DNA of 64,000 bases. Origin: Acanthococcus lagerstroemiae. Its lineage: Eukaryota > Arthropoda > Insecta > Hemiptera > Eriococcidae. Made by a program: the position numbers and the translations under genes. This document shows, piece by piece, positions 10,201 to 21,384 of the stretch. Below the pieces are notes generated by a model that saw only the letters and a program-made list of their open reading frames with translations, did not search any database and was not told the origin of the DNA. The stretch is taken from positions 52,474,122 to 52,538,121 of the forward strand of contig CM063108.1 of NCBI GenBank assembly GCA_031841125.1, given 5' to 3'. Each line of letters begins with the position of its first letter. Position 1 is the stretch's first letter.

Positions 10201-10570
10201 TATTTCACCCTTCCCTTCGGTGGTTTACTGCCATTAAAATCCCCGATATTTTCTTTACTGTCTATCTTTTCCCAATAATTGCATTCCAATCTACCAGAAC
10301 ACAGTTACAGTAGTCTCCATGTTCTTCGAGAGTTCTGTTCAGTTCCTCATGGTAAAGTTTTCTACCACGCTTCCTTCGAAGACCAGGACGGAGGCGTACA
10401 CTGATACAACCAACATTTTTTTCTTTTTTTCTCACTATTAATTTCAGGAAGCATATTCTTTCCGAAATGCCCCTAATTTCTACGACATTTTTCATTATAC
10501 TATTTTTTTTATGTAGAATCTTACCCCTCTGTGTAGCCCTTGGATTGGCCAAAGTGGTAGTAGGCATACT
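10201..10570 (-). pseudogene. RTE-like LINE endonuclease fragment
   Basis: Minus-strand frames read SERICFLKL, then a strand with VGCISV, YHEELNRTLEEHGDY and VLVDWNAIIGK, matching the apurinic-like endonuclease of RTE elements (the block FYEEL...GDWNAKIG, with the Asp-Trp-Asn of the active site retained). After a stop the reading continues ENIGDFNGSKPPKGRVKY and then abuts the poly(A) of the Jockey element. It is on the strand opposite to the RTE at 6990-8118, so it is a separate insertion or a rearranged piece. Confidence 0.7.
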
Positions 10571-12000
10571 CTTGTTTTTCCATGACCAGATATTCCCCTT
10601 CTTTCCGTATTTCTGGCAGTTCGATGATGTCCCATTTTATGTTGTCCATTTTATTTTCAGTTCTAATGTCCGCTTATCAGTCTCGGTACGAACTATTTCG
10701 ACGAAAAGAAACGAATCGCAAACCACGTGCCATTGTCATCAGACTCGAATACAGTTCGGACTCAGCAGTGAGGTCGTAATTCGCCATTCATTATTCTCGC
10801 TCCGAACGTATAGTTCACTTTTCAGCGTCCACCATTACACAACTGCGACGTTCAGGTCCTCTCTCCCGCCGTTCGCAGTAATACGCCAACCGTTCCGGCA
10901 ACGCGCGACGCATATGAAATTTAATTTGAAATACTCTCCGAGCTCTGATCTCGCCCGGCTGTCTATCTACGGCGGTAGAGTGGACGCGAACCGATTCTCG
11001 TATTATGGAATAAAAACGGCGGGAAAATATTACGCCCTGCCGCAGCGATTCTTACTGATATTAACGAAAATGGAAATTTTTCAGCCTCGTATATATAATA
11101 TAATATCCAGCCGAAGAGAAAAGGCATTTTCAGCACCACATTCAAATATATTTATATCGCGTTTCGTGACTCGAATACGCCATCTCCCGAGCCCCCATAT
11201 ACCAACGTAATAGTTTCGAATTTGTAACATTCATTTTTCCGCCGCCGCACTCGTTCGCCGGTTGGCAATTTTTCGCCAGTCCGGAGTGTGCGATTACGTA
11301 TTACGACTATAGGAGCGATCGTTTTGTAATTGCGGGCTGTCACCTCGACGAGCGAGCGAAAAACGAGTCGCGACGATTCTTTCATCGCTCTCGTAATTTC
11401 GTCGCACCTCTGCGGTACTACGAAGACTGTAATGACGATGGTGCTTCATTTCGAACGAATGAGCTAAAGTAGGCTCGTTCGCGAACGTTTCGATTATAGG
11501 CTTTCGGTTCGGCGTGATCCGTGATACCGTGATGTTCCTCACGTGATAACGGCAGCTGCGAGCGGGACTTCAAATCACCGAATCATAAAGCTTTTAAGCT
11601 TTTCGCATTTCGTTTGTCACGTTTAATCTTGACAACCAGAGATTTTGATTTTTCCAATCTAGCGAAGCCTCATTTATCTTCCGGAAAGCGGCTGGCCAGA
11701 GGGCTTACTTGGAAAGTTGCTAGATGATAACCCTCGCGAGATATTTATACTGTGATGTGTGAAAGCGGGTTACGAGAAATATTGAGCTAACGTATGTTTC
11801 GACGATGGAAACCGAAATTCATTACACTTTGACTGACACGGTGCTCCATAGGGCTTCAATTTAATTTGCGCGAGTCGGGTTGCTGAAAGTGCTCAACCTC
11901 ATAGGATTCAAAGGTCGTCGGATTCATGTTGATTCAGACCAATAACACGAAAACGGCAGGGGGTAAATACGAAATAATAAGCAGGACATGACATGATATT
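10571..12000. other. Non-repetitive-looking intergenic DNA
   Basis: More balanced base composition than the flanks, no recognisable transposon protein and no repeat shared inside the window. A 247-codon open frame (10467-11210 plus) is largely antisense to the endonuclease fragment at its start and has no domain I know, so I do not call it. This could be single-copy DNA. Confidence 0.4.
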
Positions 12001-12018
12001 GGTCTCTGTGTCGCCAAG

Positions 12019-12078
12019 TGGTCAGGTTCTCGCCTCGCAATCCTTGCATTTCAGGTTAGAGTTCTACCAACGTCGGAA
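12019..12078 (+). repeat. tRNA-like head, possible SINE or tRNA relic
   Basis: TCGCCAAGTGG resembles an A box and, about 45 bases on, GGTTAGAGTTC resembles a decayed B box. Flanking bases do not pair into an acceptor stem and the anticodon arm is unclear, so it is not a functional tRNA. A tRNA-derived SINE head is the best guess. Confidence 0.35.
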
Positions 12079-12411
12079 AGCTAGTGATATTCGAATTCAC
12101 CCCCACTGACATCCGAGCGAACACAGCGGCTACAGTATCAATCTAGGTGGAAACGTAGCGCGTCCTATAACCCCCGCCAGTTCACACGAATAAGAAATTA
12201 CAATCGCACGGAGTGATACCACCAGATCAGAAAGATTGGTATTGTGCGTGTCCACGTCATGGACAGCTTACTCAACGTCGTGAAACACAAGGCTAGTAAA
12301 GTGAACTGCGGCTGCACCCTCTTCGACACGGAGAAGGAAAACTCTAACGCAGTAAAAACCGTGGGGAAAGCAACGACAATCTACCCTGACCAACCCTACT
12401 CAAGTCGCATT

Positions 12412-14459
12412 TCAGAACCACTTTACAAAATTAGTAACAGTGACGAGGCAGCCACATATTTCAGTGATACAGTCTCCCAAATAATCTTGGCTACGGTTCC
12501 AATGGCAGTGAAGAAAAAAAGATCTTATCCTACATGGTTTACACCAGAAATAATCCGTACTGTTAAAGAAAAGGAGAAGCTTCGCTTGCGGTACAAGAAA
12601 ACCGGGGATCAATTCTTCCGCCTAACTTTCCAGGAATTGCGCAGAAAATCTAAGCAGTTAATAAAACAAGCTAAAAAAATATCGGAAATAAACACAGAGA
12701 TGGGATTAAAGGAAAACCCCAAGAAATTCTGGTTGTACGTCAAGGAAAAAAGAAAACAGAATACTAATACAAACACATTTCAATATAAAGAAAAAGATTT
12801 ACACTCTTCTCAAAACATTGCTGATGCATTCGCCCACCACTTTTTCTCAGTTTTTTCTGAACCGTCTAGAGCTTCATTTCAGGATACCGCCGAAAACACT
12901 TTCGGAGATGTACATCTACTTGGAATAAACATGCGTGAAGTGAAAGAAGCCCTAACAAAATTAAAACCAAAAAGGACTAGTGGACCAGACGGTATTCCCC
13001 CATATATATACAGAGCATGCAATGAATTTTTCATACAACCACTAACATACATATATAATCTAATAATACAGACATTCAAATTCCCACTGCTCTGGAAATT
13101 ATCCAGTATCACTCCAATTCCTAAGAACGATCAAACAAAGAACGTTACTAATTACAGACCAATTTCAATTATTACAGTCCCCTCCAAAGTCCTTGAATCC
13201 ATTGTACATAAACGGATATACAAACAAGTTCAAAACCAAATCTCTGAAAATCAACACGGCTTCATGGAAGGCAGATCAGTAGAAACGAACCTGGTGTCTT
13301 TTGTTAATTACATATCCGGAAGTCTAAATCAAACCTCGCAGGTAGATACTATATACACTGATTTCCAGAAAGCTTTCGATAAGGTAGATCATAAGATACT
13401 CTTAAGTAAATTAACCAAAATGGGATTTTCAGAACCACTAATTCGACTGTTTAAATCTTACTTAACCAATAGGCAGCAATATGTAATATACAGAGGGTCA
13501 ACTTCCAAAAAATTCACTTGTACGTCTGGTGTTCCTCAAGGTTCTAACCTTGGCCCCTTACTATTTCTCCTGTTTATCAATGATATAACTAACCATATAA
13601 AGTACTCTAAAGTGTTATTGTATGCTGATGATTTAAAATTATTCAAACAGATTCGAGGGGGAATGACGTACAACTCTTGCAAAAAGATATTGATACTCTT
13701 GTCAACTGGAGCCAAATGAATCATCTAGCCTTCAATGTGGGAAAATGCTGCTCAGTTACATACACGCGTAAAATTTTTCCTATTCACTCAGTATATACCA
13801 TTAATAATCACTTGTTAACAAAATACAATGAAATCAAAGATCTTGGGGTAATACTTGACTCCAAAGTAACATTCAAAAACCACGTTAATTTCATAGTTAA
13901 TAAATCAAGAATGATGCTTGGGTTTCTAATGAGAAACTCAGTTAATTTTACTAATGTACAAACTATACAAACCTTGTATTATGCCCTAGTCCGATCCCAC
14001 TTAGAATATGCATCTGTAGTATGGAACCCAATAACAGTAGAAGCAGTCAAGTCCATAGAGAAAGTACAAAAACGTTTTTTAAGATATTTATACCATAAGC
14101 AGTTTTCCTACTACACATATACTATAACATACAAAGAATTACTTCAGGGTTACCAAGTAAAAAGTCTTAAGGGGCGCAGGGACATTTCATCGTTGATCTT
14201 TCTCCATGACATAATACAGTACAAAAAGCGAGACTCAATACTGCTTGAAAAAATTACAGTTCGTATACCCAGTTTTAATAGTCGTTCCACAGATCTCTTC
14301 GCCCTGAGTCACTCTCGTACACTTCTTTTCTCGAACGCTCCAATAAACCGAGTCTTGAAACTTTATAACGAAGCGAGTAAAAAAGACAAGGAGCTTGACG
14401 TCCTTGACGCAGTAAATAAAGCTAGGTTCAGGCAACGGGTCTTCAAACTTTTTGAGTAA
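12412..14459 (+). pseudogene. CR1/Jockey-like ORF2 reverse transcriptase, one frameshift
   Basis: Best preserved polymerase of the window. In order: SDEAATYFSDTVS, RSYPTWFTPEII, KRTSGPDGIPPYIYRACNE, NYRPISIITVPSKVLESIV, ENQHGFMEGRSVETNL, YTDFQKAFDKVDHKIL (first catalytic Asp), SGVPQGSNLGPLLFLLFIND and LLYADDLKLF with an intact YADD box. A one-base shift near 13655 moves the frame; the reading resumes with QKDIDTLVNWSQMNHLAFN and KDLGVILDSKVTFKNHV and ends at a stop at 14457-14459. About 680 residues of the polymerase and tail are present; the endonuclease is missing. The N-terminal ATG of the open frame at 12244 lies outside the element and is not a real start. Confidence 0.88.
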
Positions 14460-14603
14460 CTGCATTTGCGAATCTCTGATCCTGAAAAACTTCACCCCAT
14501 GAGAAACTAGACACTGACGGGGTAGCGATCGCAGTGCACGCGGGGAATGGGATACTTGGGCGTTGGGATAGTTGGGCAAAAGGTGATCATTCCTCTCTTT
14601 CCT

Positions 14604-14634
14604 TCTCTCTCTCTCTCTCACACACACACACACT
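14604..14634. repeat. (CT)n(CA)n microsatellite
   Basis: CTCTCT...CACACA in the 3' untranslated region of the LINE at 12400-14807. Confidence 0.95.
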
Positions 14635-14807
14635 TAGCGTTCTTTTTTATTTTTATTTTTCTTTATTTTAAGTTTATTTTTTGATTTTTTTTTTCTCTTT
14701 TTTTCTTATCTTTTATTGGGGTCCTTCGTTATTGGCCATTGTCGGCTGTGAAGGACCTCCCTCTCATATAAATAAATAAATATAAATATAAATATAAATA
14801 TAAAATT

Positions 14808-15177
14808 AAGAATCAAAAACCGCCATCGCTAATGTCCGACATCGGATACGGTACCTGAAAAAGGCATGACATAGTCGTTGGTAATATCCTAGACAACACG
14901 GTCAAAATTTTCCGATTTGTTCGTCTACTAATTTCTTTAAAGGACGTAATCGCCCAAACTTTAGGTTTTCCAAAAAAAAAAACAAAAAAAAAACCTCGGA
15001 ACGGAAATATTTGAAAACAACATTTAGTCGGGAAAAAAGTTTTTCATTAAATTGATGACTTGTACGATTTTTCTATCAGGTTGGAACGTACTCTAAATGC
15101 GGTTTCAAAGTAACCCTCTCATAAGCTATACTCTAGCACAAATAACATTATGAAGAAATATTTTAGGGACCTTCCTT
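14808..15177. other. AT-rich spacer
   Basis: No coding trace. It ends in a palindromic TTAATTAATTAA tract that borders the next LINE's 3' end. Confidence 0.4.
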
Positions 15178-16420
15178 ATATTAATTAATTAATATAAGCA
15201 TTTATTCGGAGGTAGATATGTTACATTTAAGTTATCTATGATAGGTTTGTTACAAATCTACGAAATCCCTTATTCTGGGCAAATGCCTCCTTCAACCTCT
15301 CCCATTCGGTCCGGTCTGCTGCAACCCTGTGATAGAGACGGTTTCTGATAAAGTTGGTGATATTGTCCGACCACCTAGCCCTCTACTTCCCCGGCTCTCT
15401 CCCTTCTTTTAGAAACCAAAATGTTGTTTTTATAGTCCATCTGTCATCCTTCATTCTGCACACGTGCCCTGCCCAGTCCCATTTTAACCTTCTAACAAAA
15501 TGGATGATATTTTTGTTGGATTTCAATTCGTTCTTAATTTTTGTCAGATTCACTTTGTCTTTCAGTTTAATGTCAAGCATTGCCCTCTCCATAGTGTTTT
15601 GTGCAGTTCGAAGTTTTTTTTCCCAAATGTTTGGTCAGAGACCATGTTTGGCAGCCATAAGATAATGCCGGGAGGACACAACTATTAAATAATTGACTTT
15701 TGAAATAAATAGGATATTTGTTTTTGAATATAAATTTTAAAGACGAAAATTTGCTCCATGCTAATGTAATTCTTCTGTCAATTTCTCTTTCTGTTTGATT
15801 TTTGAATGAAATTAATAGTCCAAGATATATTATATCTTCAACTGTATCAATTGTTTTTGTACCAATTTTTATTATATTTGTTTGCCCTGAGTTGTTTAGG
15901 ATTTTTATTTTTGCCAAATTTATTTCCATCCCTGCTTTTACACTTTCTCTGTTGAGTTCTTCCAGCATTTCCTGGAGCTCGGATGTACTCCCCGCTACTA
16001 CCACCACGTCATCTGCAAACCTTAAATTGTTCAGAAATACCCCGTTAATTTTTAGCCCTTTTTTATCCCAATCCAGGTTTCTGAAAATTTCCAGTTGAAG
16101 AGTAGCGGTAAAATCGGATCTCCTTGCCTTACTCCCCTTTTAATTTCAAAAATATTTCCCTCTATGTCAGTGACTATTCTTGCTTTTAGCCCCTTGTATA
16201 TTTCCTGGATTAATTGGATGAAGCCCCTGTTAATCCCCTGGTTTTGAAGAGCTTGAATCATGTAGTTGTGATTGATAAGATCGAAAGCCTTGGTGAAGTC
16301 GATGAAGGCTAGGTGGACGGGAATCTGATATTCGGATGATTTTTGAATGAGTGTATTTACCGTATGGAGGTGGTCAATCGTGATATTACGTAAGTAATTA
16401 AAATTAGCACATTCTACATA
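15178..16420 (-). pseudogene. RTE-like LINE, polymerase to 3' end, minus strand
   Basis: On the minus strand from about 16390: TIDHLHTVNTLIQKS, HLAFIDFTKAFDLINHNYMI (first Asp), GVRQGDPILPLLFN, then after a small deletion NNLRFADDVVVVAGSTSELQ with FADD intact, YLGLLISFKNQTEREIDRRI, CVLPALSYGCQTWSLTKH, LKWDWAGHVCRM and a 3' reading RARWSDNITNFIRN to TEWERLKEAFAQNKGFR and a stop near 15245. Several frameshifts break it. The 3' end lies at an AT-repeat tail (15178-15197). Truncated at its 5' side in the RT finger region. Confidence 0.85.
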
Positions 16421-16439
16421 GAACCCCCTCCCCTTATAA

Positions 16440-16745
16440 TCAACTTTAGTTATTTAAGTGACCACACTCCTCTGATTCCGTTATCATTAGTACATGGATG
16501 TGGGTGGCACAAGTACACAGTACTATTCTACTATTGCTTCCCTTCCCCACGTAGCCATATACATTATGCGGCGACCCTCTCGTCCCGAATGTACATTTTT
16601 GTATAAATCGTTCTGCCAGGCTATTTATTGGGTAGCACGATGCAACCGTCTCACAAACGTCTTTTGTCTCCTGCATTTCTATACCTATATTCGGTAGGTA
16701 ACTTTTTTGACACCACATTCTTCTTCTTACTCATTGTCCTTTTTT
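16440..16745 (-). repeat. Dispersed repeat X, copy 1
   Basis: Minus-strand segment reading CAGGAGACAAAAGACGTTTG and then GCATCGTGCTAC matches the plus-strand segment at about 61840-61900 (GCAGATGACAAAAGACGTTT). Translated, MQETKDVCETVASCYPINSL here resembles LQMTKDVFKTFASCYMKSSQ there. Both have clusters of GAAGAA next to them. Class unknown. Confidence 0.5.
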
Positions 16746-17785
16746 TTCTTCCTTTGATCGGCAGGCAGGACAGTTAGTTTAGTTGATTGTGGAGTAGTTA
16801 CAGCTCTGTCTGTATATATGCATTTTCAGCTCTCGCATTGTCTTATTCTAGCTATTCGATCGTTTTACACACGCTTTTTCTACTACATAACTATCGTTTC
16901 TTTAATGCCGAATGCCCTCACTGCGGTCTGGACTTAACACTTCTCTTTTTCATTCGTATCTCAAAAAATCCTCACGTATTTTCCGGACAAGTTTTCAACA
17001 TAAAAACCTGTTCATTCAGTATAGTATGAAGTCTACGGTCACTCATTCACACTTTAACCCAAATCGTGCGTTCCAGAATTGATCACGTAATCATTCATTA
17101 AGCTCCCTCGTAACCAAGCGTAAAATCAAATACCGGACCCTCCCCCTTAGATGATTACGTTACCCAATTGTCAGAGAGTGTGTACCAAATAAAAATGCGT
17201 GAAATTCACGATTTTTTTATTACCTTCCCACGACTTTTTTCCATGGGTTCACAATACTCATATTAGGGGTTCTAAATTGCAAGAACAAAAAGTAATTTCA
17301 ACATTTCAGTGAACCTTGTTCAATTTTGCAAACATTCTTAGGTTTACATTTACAACGGAAGATGATAAAATAATAAACTTAATAAAGTGTACATTAAAAA
17401 ATAACTGAAAAATTAAGGGAAGAAAAAAAACTCAATCATCAACGACTTCAGATTAGGAAAACACAAAATCTCACTTATTCTCTCGGTTTAGGAATGCATA
17501 CAAATCAAACAATAATATCAAGCCGAAGCATGCAAAAATTTCCAAAAGAATTTGGAGGAATTTATTATTTTTGGAGAAAATTAAACTAAATATACAATTG
17601 AATTTACGAGTTTTTCATGACTTATATGACTTTCAGTTATTAATAATAATTTCATGATTTATACATATTTAACTTTCAAAATCCAAATTCTTTAAATATA
17701 ACTTTAATAAATAAAATTTTATTCAATTCCTGACTTTTTCACGACTTTCATGATTTCTGTGAGTGGTAGGCACTCTGTATATGGC
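16746..17785. other. AT-rich repeat-derived DNA ending in GGTAGGCACTCTG
   Basis: From about 17200 there are repeated statements of CACGACTTTTTTCCATG-like words, and the right end (17745-17785) reads CATGATTTCTGTGAGTGGTAGGCACTCTGTAT. It resembles the family with CAGGGTGTCTACCA ends seen at 33659 and 51384, in reverse orientation. No protein trace. Confidence 0.35.
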
Positions 17786-17817
17786 CAGCCTTTTACGAGT
17801 ATAGGTATGACCTGTAG

Positions 17818-18270
17818 TCAAAAGGAGCAAGTGGAGATATGGGGGGCATATCATGTGGCAAAAAGAGGACAGATGGGAAAGAATCGTGGAAGGATGGATA
17901 CCATTAGACAATAAAAGGGGTATAGGTAGACCCATCACCCGGTGGAGAGAGGAATTCGACAAGGCTCTAGGTTCCACGTGGAGAAGGTATACTTGGGACA
18001 AGAAAAAATGGAGGGAGGAAGGGGAGGCGTATGCCCATAAATGGGCGGGTTAAGGAAAAAGATAACTCCGGGGGCAGGGAGGAGGTCCGATTCCCTGCAC
18101 CTGAGGCGCGTATGGTCGACAAAACCAATTTATGTAGTATTTTGATTCTATTCTGTTTTGTTTTTTCCTAAGAAGCGCTAAGCATGAGCTGCGCTATAAA
18201 ATATTTTGTAATCAGAGGGCAACGAAGAAACCCACAAAATAAACGCCGTTTTTATTTATTTTTATTTATT
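17818..18270 (+). pseudogene. RTE-like LINE 3' end
   Basis: The reading KWRYGGHIMWQKEDRWERIV, IGRPITRWREEF and EGEAYAHKWAG stop (18051-18053) is the C-terminal tail typical of RTE elements (GHIAR...GRPxTRW...EAYAQxW). About 200 bp of 3' untranslated sequence follow, ending at AATAAACGCC and a TTTATTTATTTTTATTTA tract near 18250-18268. Confidence 0.8.
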
Positions 18271-18999
18271 CACAGGGGTTGAGGAACAATAGAAATCTAC
18301 ATTCTACGCGCGGCCTATTCTTTAACCCTTCCGCTTCCAATCATTAGCAATTCTGGGTCCTCTTCCCCTCTCTCTTCTATTACCATAGAAGTAAAAAAAA
18401 ACAACTTTTTAGTTTAGTTTTGCTGTTTGCTGCTCTAATGGTGTTAGGAGGATTATAATGGTGATTTTTCGGAACTAAGGGCACTGTCGATATTTTTCTA
18501 CCGCTAAAATATCGATAACTAGAGCTAGGATTTGTTGGCATTTGCCGAATGAGTTTGTTCAAGGGCAGATGGAATGTAGTTAAAGATGAACACGAATCAG
18601 GGTAGTACAAGGCCGGAGACGAAATTTTATTTTGCCAAATAATGCTGAAAGGGGTATAAATGCCGAAATTTGAGTTAAATCCCGAATAACGCCAAAAACG
18701 ATAGTCTGCGCACAACAATAAATTTGGTATAGCAAACAGACACAAACCCTGAAATCACTGATTGCCACCAAGAGAAATCTATTGATAGTATTCTGCTAGC
18801 TTCGATAGTTTATCACACAATCGGCTTTATAGCATTCACAAGCTTTTATGCAACGAAAAGATAATCTTCTACTTTCTGTTGTGAAAAGAACCTAAGAATT
18901 CTCTCCCCTTCAAGGTGTTAAAATTTCTAATTCTGTTCAAAAAAAAAAAAAAAAAAATCCGAACTTTAATGATGTTGTCAACTCCGTATCGGCCCTCAC
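18271..18999. other. No gene recognised; A-run at 18939-18957
   Basis: Contains a 121-codon minus-strand open frame (18380-18745) with no recognised motif, and a 19-base poly(A) tract followed by unrelated sequence. The tract could be the tail of an unrecognised plus-strand retroelement. Confidence 0.35.
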
Positions 19000-19140
19000 T
19001 GGAGACTCTGGCAAAATGCGACAGATGCCTATGCCCAAAGGTGGGCGGGATAGACGGTGGTTCACCTAAATATAATAAGTAACTTACATATACACAATTG
19101 TCTATTCCAGGCTGTAAATATAAATATAATATATAAAATA
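19000..19140 (+). pseudogene. RTE-like LINE 3' terminal scrap
   Basis: WQNATDAYAQRWAG followed by a stop is the same C-terminal end as at 18000-18053. The 3' tail runs into an AATATA-rich tract near 19110-19140. Only the last 20 or so codons are recognisable. Confidence 0.65.
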
Positions 19141-19269
19141 ATGTTTAATCAAGTTTGGGAGAGCTTGAAAGTGTATTTAAATCTTTCTAAATGTGCAGCT
19201 CCTTAGTTGAAAGTTGTATGACTTACCTACTAGTATTAATGCATCCAATATAGGATTTCATTTTTTTTT

Positions 19270-19985
19270 TTTAAATATGTATTTACCAAAATACAGATAC
19301 AGTATGCTAGTTACAGTCAATTTACTGGTTAGTCCTGCTATTTTTTTCCTGAATAGCACCTTTTCACTGAGGGTTAACACGATAGGTGTGTGGTCTTGAC
19401 ACATTTTTAGTGACAAAGAAATCAATTAGGTCGGGAATTTTCTCCAAGTCTGAAGGCCAATAAGTTGGCTGTGAGCCAGAGAAGAATGATCCATTAATCT
19501 TATGAACGGCTTTTAAGAGTTTTCGTCCCCTCGAGTTTATGAGTCGAGAACCCGACTGGGTGTGCTTTGCATTGTAGTCACCGCCAGCTAGCCATTTTGG
19601 GCCTAACATGGCGAATAAGTCCTCGAAATCGGCCTTCAATATCTTCTTGTTTGGAAAACAGTAGACCGCAGGTTGTATGATGAAGTTGAATAGAGATGCT
19701 GGCGGCTTGAATGGACTGAGTACTTATGTTCTGCTCAGCTGAGAACTGTACCCCGTTTCTGACAATAACTGCGCTGCCTCCTTGGGCTTTACCACTGGGA
19801 TGGTTGCAGAAGTGTATTGAGTAGCCTCTCATTCGACTCAGGAAGAAGCGACTCGTGAAGTGAGTTTCTGTTACCAGGGCTAGGTCTATGTTTTCTTGAT
19901 GTAGGAAGTTTTCTAACTCTAGTTTTTTCGAATGTAGACCGTTCGCGTTCCATAGCAGTACACGAGTAGAGTTCATCATTTTCAT
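19270..19985 (-). pseudogene. Jockey ORF2 endonuclease domain (frameshifted)
   Basis: Starts MKMMNSTRVLLWNANGL, the classical start of Jockey ORF2 with the catalytic Asn of NANG, then ENIDLALVTETHF (catalytic Glu), GYSIHFCNH and GGSAVIVRNG. A shift near 19640 moves to ADFEDLFAMLGPKWLAGGDY with GGDYNAKH (catalytic Asp-x-Asn), SRGRKLL and DFFVTKN. A further shift gives TPIVLTLSEKVLFRK and then a decaying linker to about 19270. The nuclease nicks target DNA for priming. Confidence 0.85.
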
Positions 19986-20201
19986 AAATTTTTACGTTTG
20001 GGCGAAGGACTAGATGACGTACGTTCTAGAAGTTCGACCCTTTCAGTTAGCTTATCCAACTTATTTTCTAACGCTTGGTTGGATTTTAAAAGGCACTGCA
20101 GCGTACTTAATATTTAAGAGGAGTCGCTCAAAGATAACAGGTCGGACTGCCCTGGTGCAGTTTCGTTCGACCTTTTTGCAGTTCTAGTCAGGGTAGCAGC
20201 T

Positions 20202-21248
20202 CTAGCAGCATACGACGTTGCGGAGTTCAACGTCGCTCGTCCTATTAGTTGTTGTGTTGACGGTCGAATTCGGGGCAACCGGTTTATTTGCAGCGGTTGA
20301 TAATTTTATACGTTCAGAATTAGTAATTTTCTTAGCCCCTTGCGTTCGCGTTTTGAAAGCGATACAGCCTTTATAGTTGTCTGTGTGCTCGCCGCCACAG
20401 TTCGCGCATTTACTTTTGATAGATTTGGGCTTTTTACACTCGGATGTCAAGTGGTTTTCGCCATATTTGATGCATCTTGGCGTTTTCGTACAATAGTTTT
20501 TGGAGTGGCCGAGGTCTTGGCAACGTTTGCACTGGACTACCTCTGATTTTTGCCTAGGAAGTTCAGTCGTTATTTTAACGTGCAGGATATGACTAATATC
20601 TAGCGCTTCGCCGTTATTTTTACGGGGATCTAATTCGATACGAAATAGCGATAGGTGAATCGTCGTATTTTTATCGCAGATTTTTCTTTTTATTTGTACG
20701 TTCGTGATACGTTGCGCTGAATGACCGAGGTTAGCCAGCTCGGAAGCGATATCGACCGTATCAGTAGTTTGATGTAGATTACGTATAAAGAATACGAAAG
20801 GTTTTTCGCTCTTTAACCGGTAAGTGCGGTATTGTAACTTACCCACTGGACTGGTAGTAACGTCGGCGTGCTGTTTATCAAGTATTGACTTGAGTTTTCT
20901 GTAGTCGTCAGCTGTTTTTGTCTGTACTTTCACTTCATGACTAGCCAGAGTTCTGCGTTCACAATCGGACAGCTTGTTTTCTTCCAGGAGTTTATCAAAC
21001 GCGGATATATTTTCGATACCGGCAACAAAAATGGGTGGCGGTTTCGGCGGGTTGGTAGTCTTGGGGTCAGCGGAAGCTTGCTTTGATGTAGAGTTTGAAC
21101 TACTTTCGGCTGCAATCTTGCTGGTATTCGGGGGCGCTGCCTTCAACGCCTGCGGGTTGGATCGGAGCTTTAGATTTTCTTCCTTTAGCCGTTGGACTTC
21201 CTTCATGAGAAGGTCAACTTTTTTGGTGAATTCCTCCACGGAGCACAT
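20202..21248 (-). CDS. Jockey ORF1 (gag-like RNA-binding protein), open
   Basis: 348 codons from ATG at 21248 to the stop at 20202, fully open. Residues 1-30 can form a coiled coil (VDLLMKEVQRLKEENLKL), a Ser/Thr/Pro-rich linker follows, then a basic RNA-recognition-like region (FVFFIRNLHQTTDTVDIASE, about 150-170) and C-terminal zinc knuckles: CKRCQDLGHSKNYC (CCHC intact), CIKYGENHLTSEC (second Cys replaced by Tyr) and CANCGGEHTDNYKGC. The protein packages element RNA in its family. The damaged second knuckle suggests relaxed constraint even though the frame is open. The endonuclease reading follows about 215 bp downstream in the same direction. Confidence 0.8.
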   Translation of the reverse strand: MCSVEEFTKKVDLLMKEVQRLKEENLKLRSNPQALKAAPPNTSKIAAESSSNSTSKQASADPKTTNPPKPPPIFVAGIENISAFDKLLEENKLSDCERRTLASHEVKVQTKTADDYRKLKSILDKQHADVTTSPVGKLQYRTYRLKSEKPFVFFIRNLHQTTDTVDIASELANLGHSAQRITNVQIKRKICDKNTTIHLSLFRIELDPRKNNGEALDISHILHVKITTELPRQKSEVVQCKRCQDLGHSKNYCTKTPRCIKYGENHLTSECKKPKSIKSKCANCGGEHTDNYKGCIAFKTRTQGAKKITNSERIKLSTAANKPVAPNSTVNTTTNRTSDVELRNVVCC

Positions 21249-21384
21249 GGCTCCGATCGGATTTTACTCGAATGTCTATGTGTCGGTACGCGCGCGAACA
21301 CGAAAGACACGGAAACGGTTTATCAGAAATATTACGATATAACATACACGAACACGTCGTCTCTGTTCGAATCGATCGCGATAA

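Larger units (their letters stand above)
12400..14807 (+). mobile_element. CR1/Jockey-like LINE, 5'-truncated, with microsatellite tail
   Basis: The 5' break lies in the linker between endonuclease and reverse transcriptase, near 12385-12430; coding then runs to 14459. A 3' untranslated region of about 340 bp contains a CT/CA tract and ends in a repeated AAATAT tail (14768-14803). A short A/T microsatellite tail rather than pure poly(A) favours a CR1/L2-like assignment. I saw no target duplication. Confidence 0.75.
19150..21270 (-). mobile_element. Jockey-clade LINE, 5' half (ORF1 plus endonuclease)
   Basis: Reading on the minus strand gives ORF1 (21248-20202), then about 215 bp, then the ORF2 endonuclease (19985 to about 19270). 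The polymerase and 3' end are missing. A LINE that keeps its 5' end but lacks the 3' end is unusual, because target-primed insertion normally loses the 5' end; later deletion or rearrangement is the simplest cause. Confidence 0.75.

Noticed and set aside
10467..11210. 247-codon plus-strand open frame
   Set aside because: Its start is antisense to a recognisable RTE endonuclease, the composition is Phe/Ser-rich as expected from antisense AT-rich DNA, and no domain is recognisable.
18380..18745. 121-codon minus-strand open frame
   Set aside because: No domain or second copy; flanked by retroelement debris. Could be an unrecognised fragment but unsupported.
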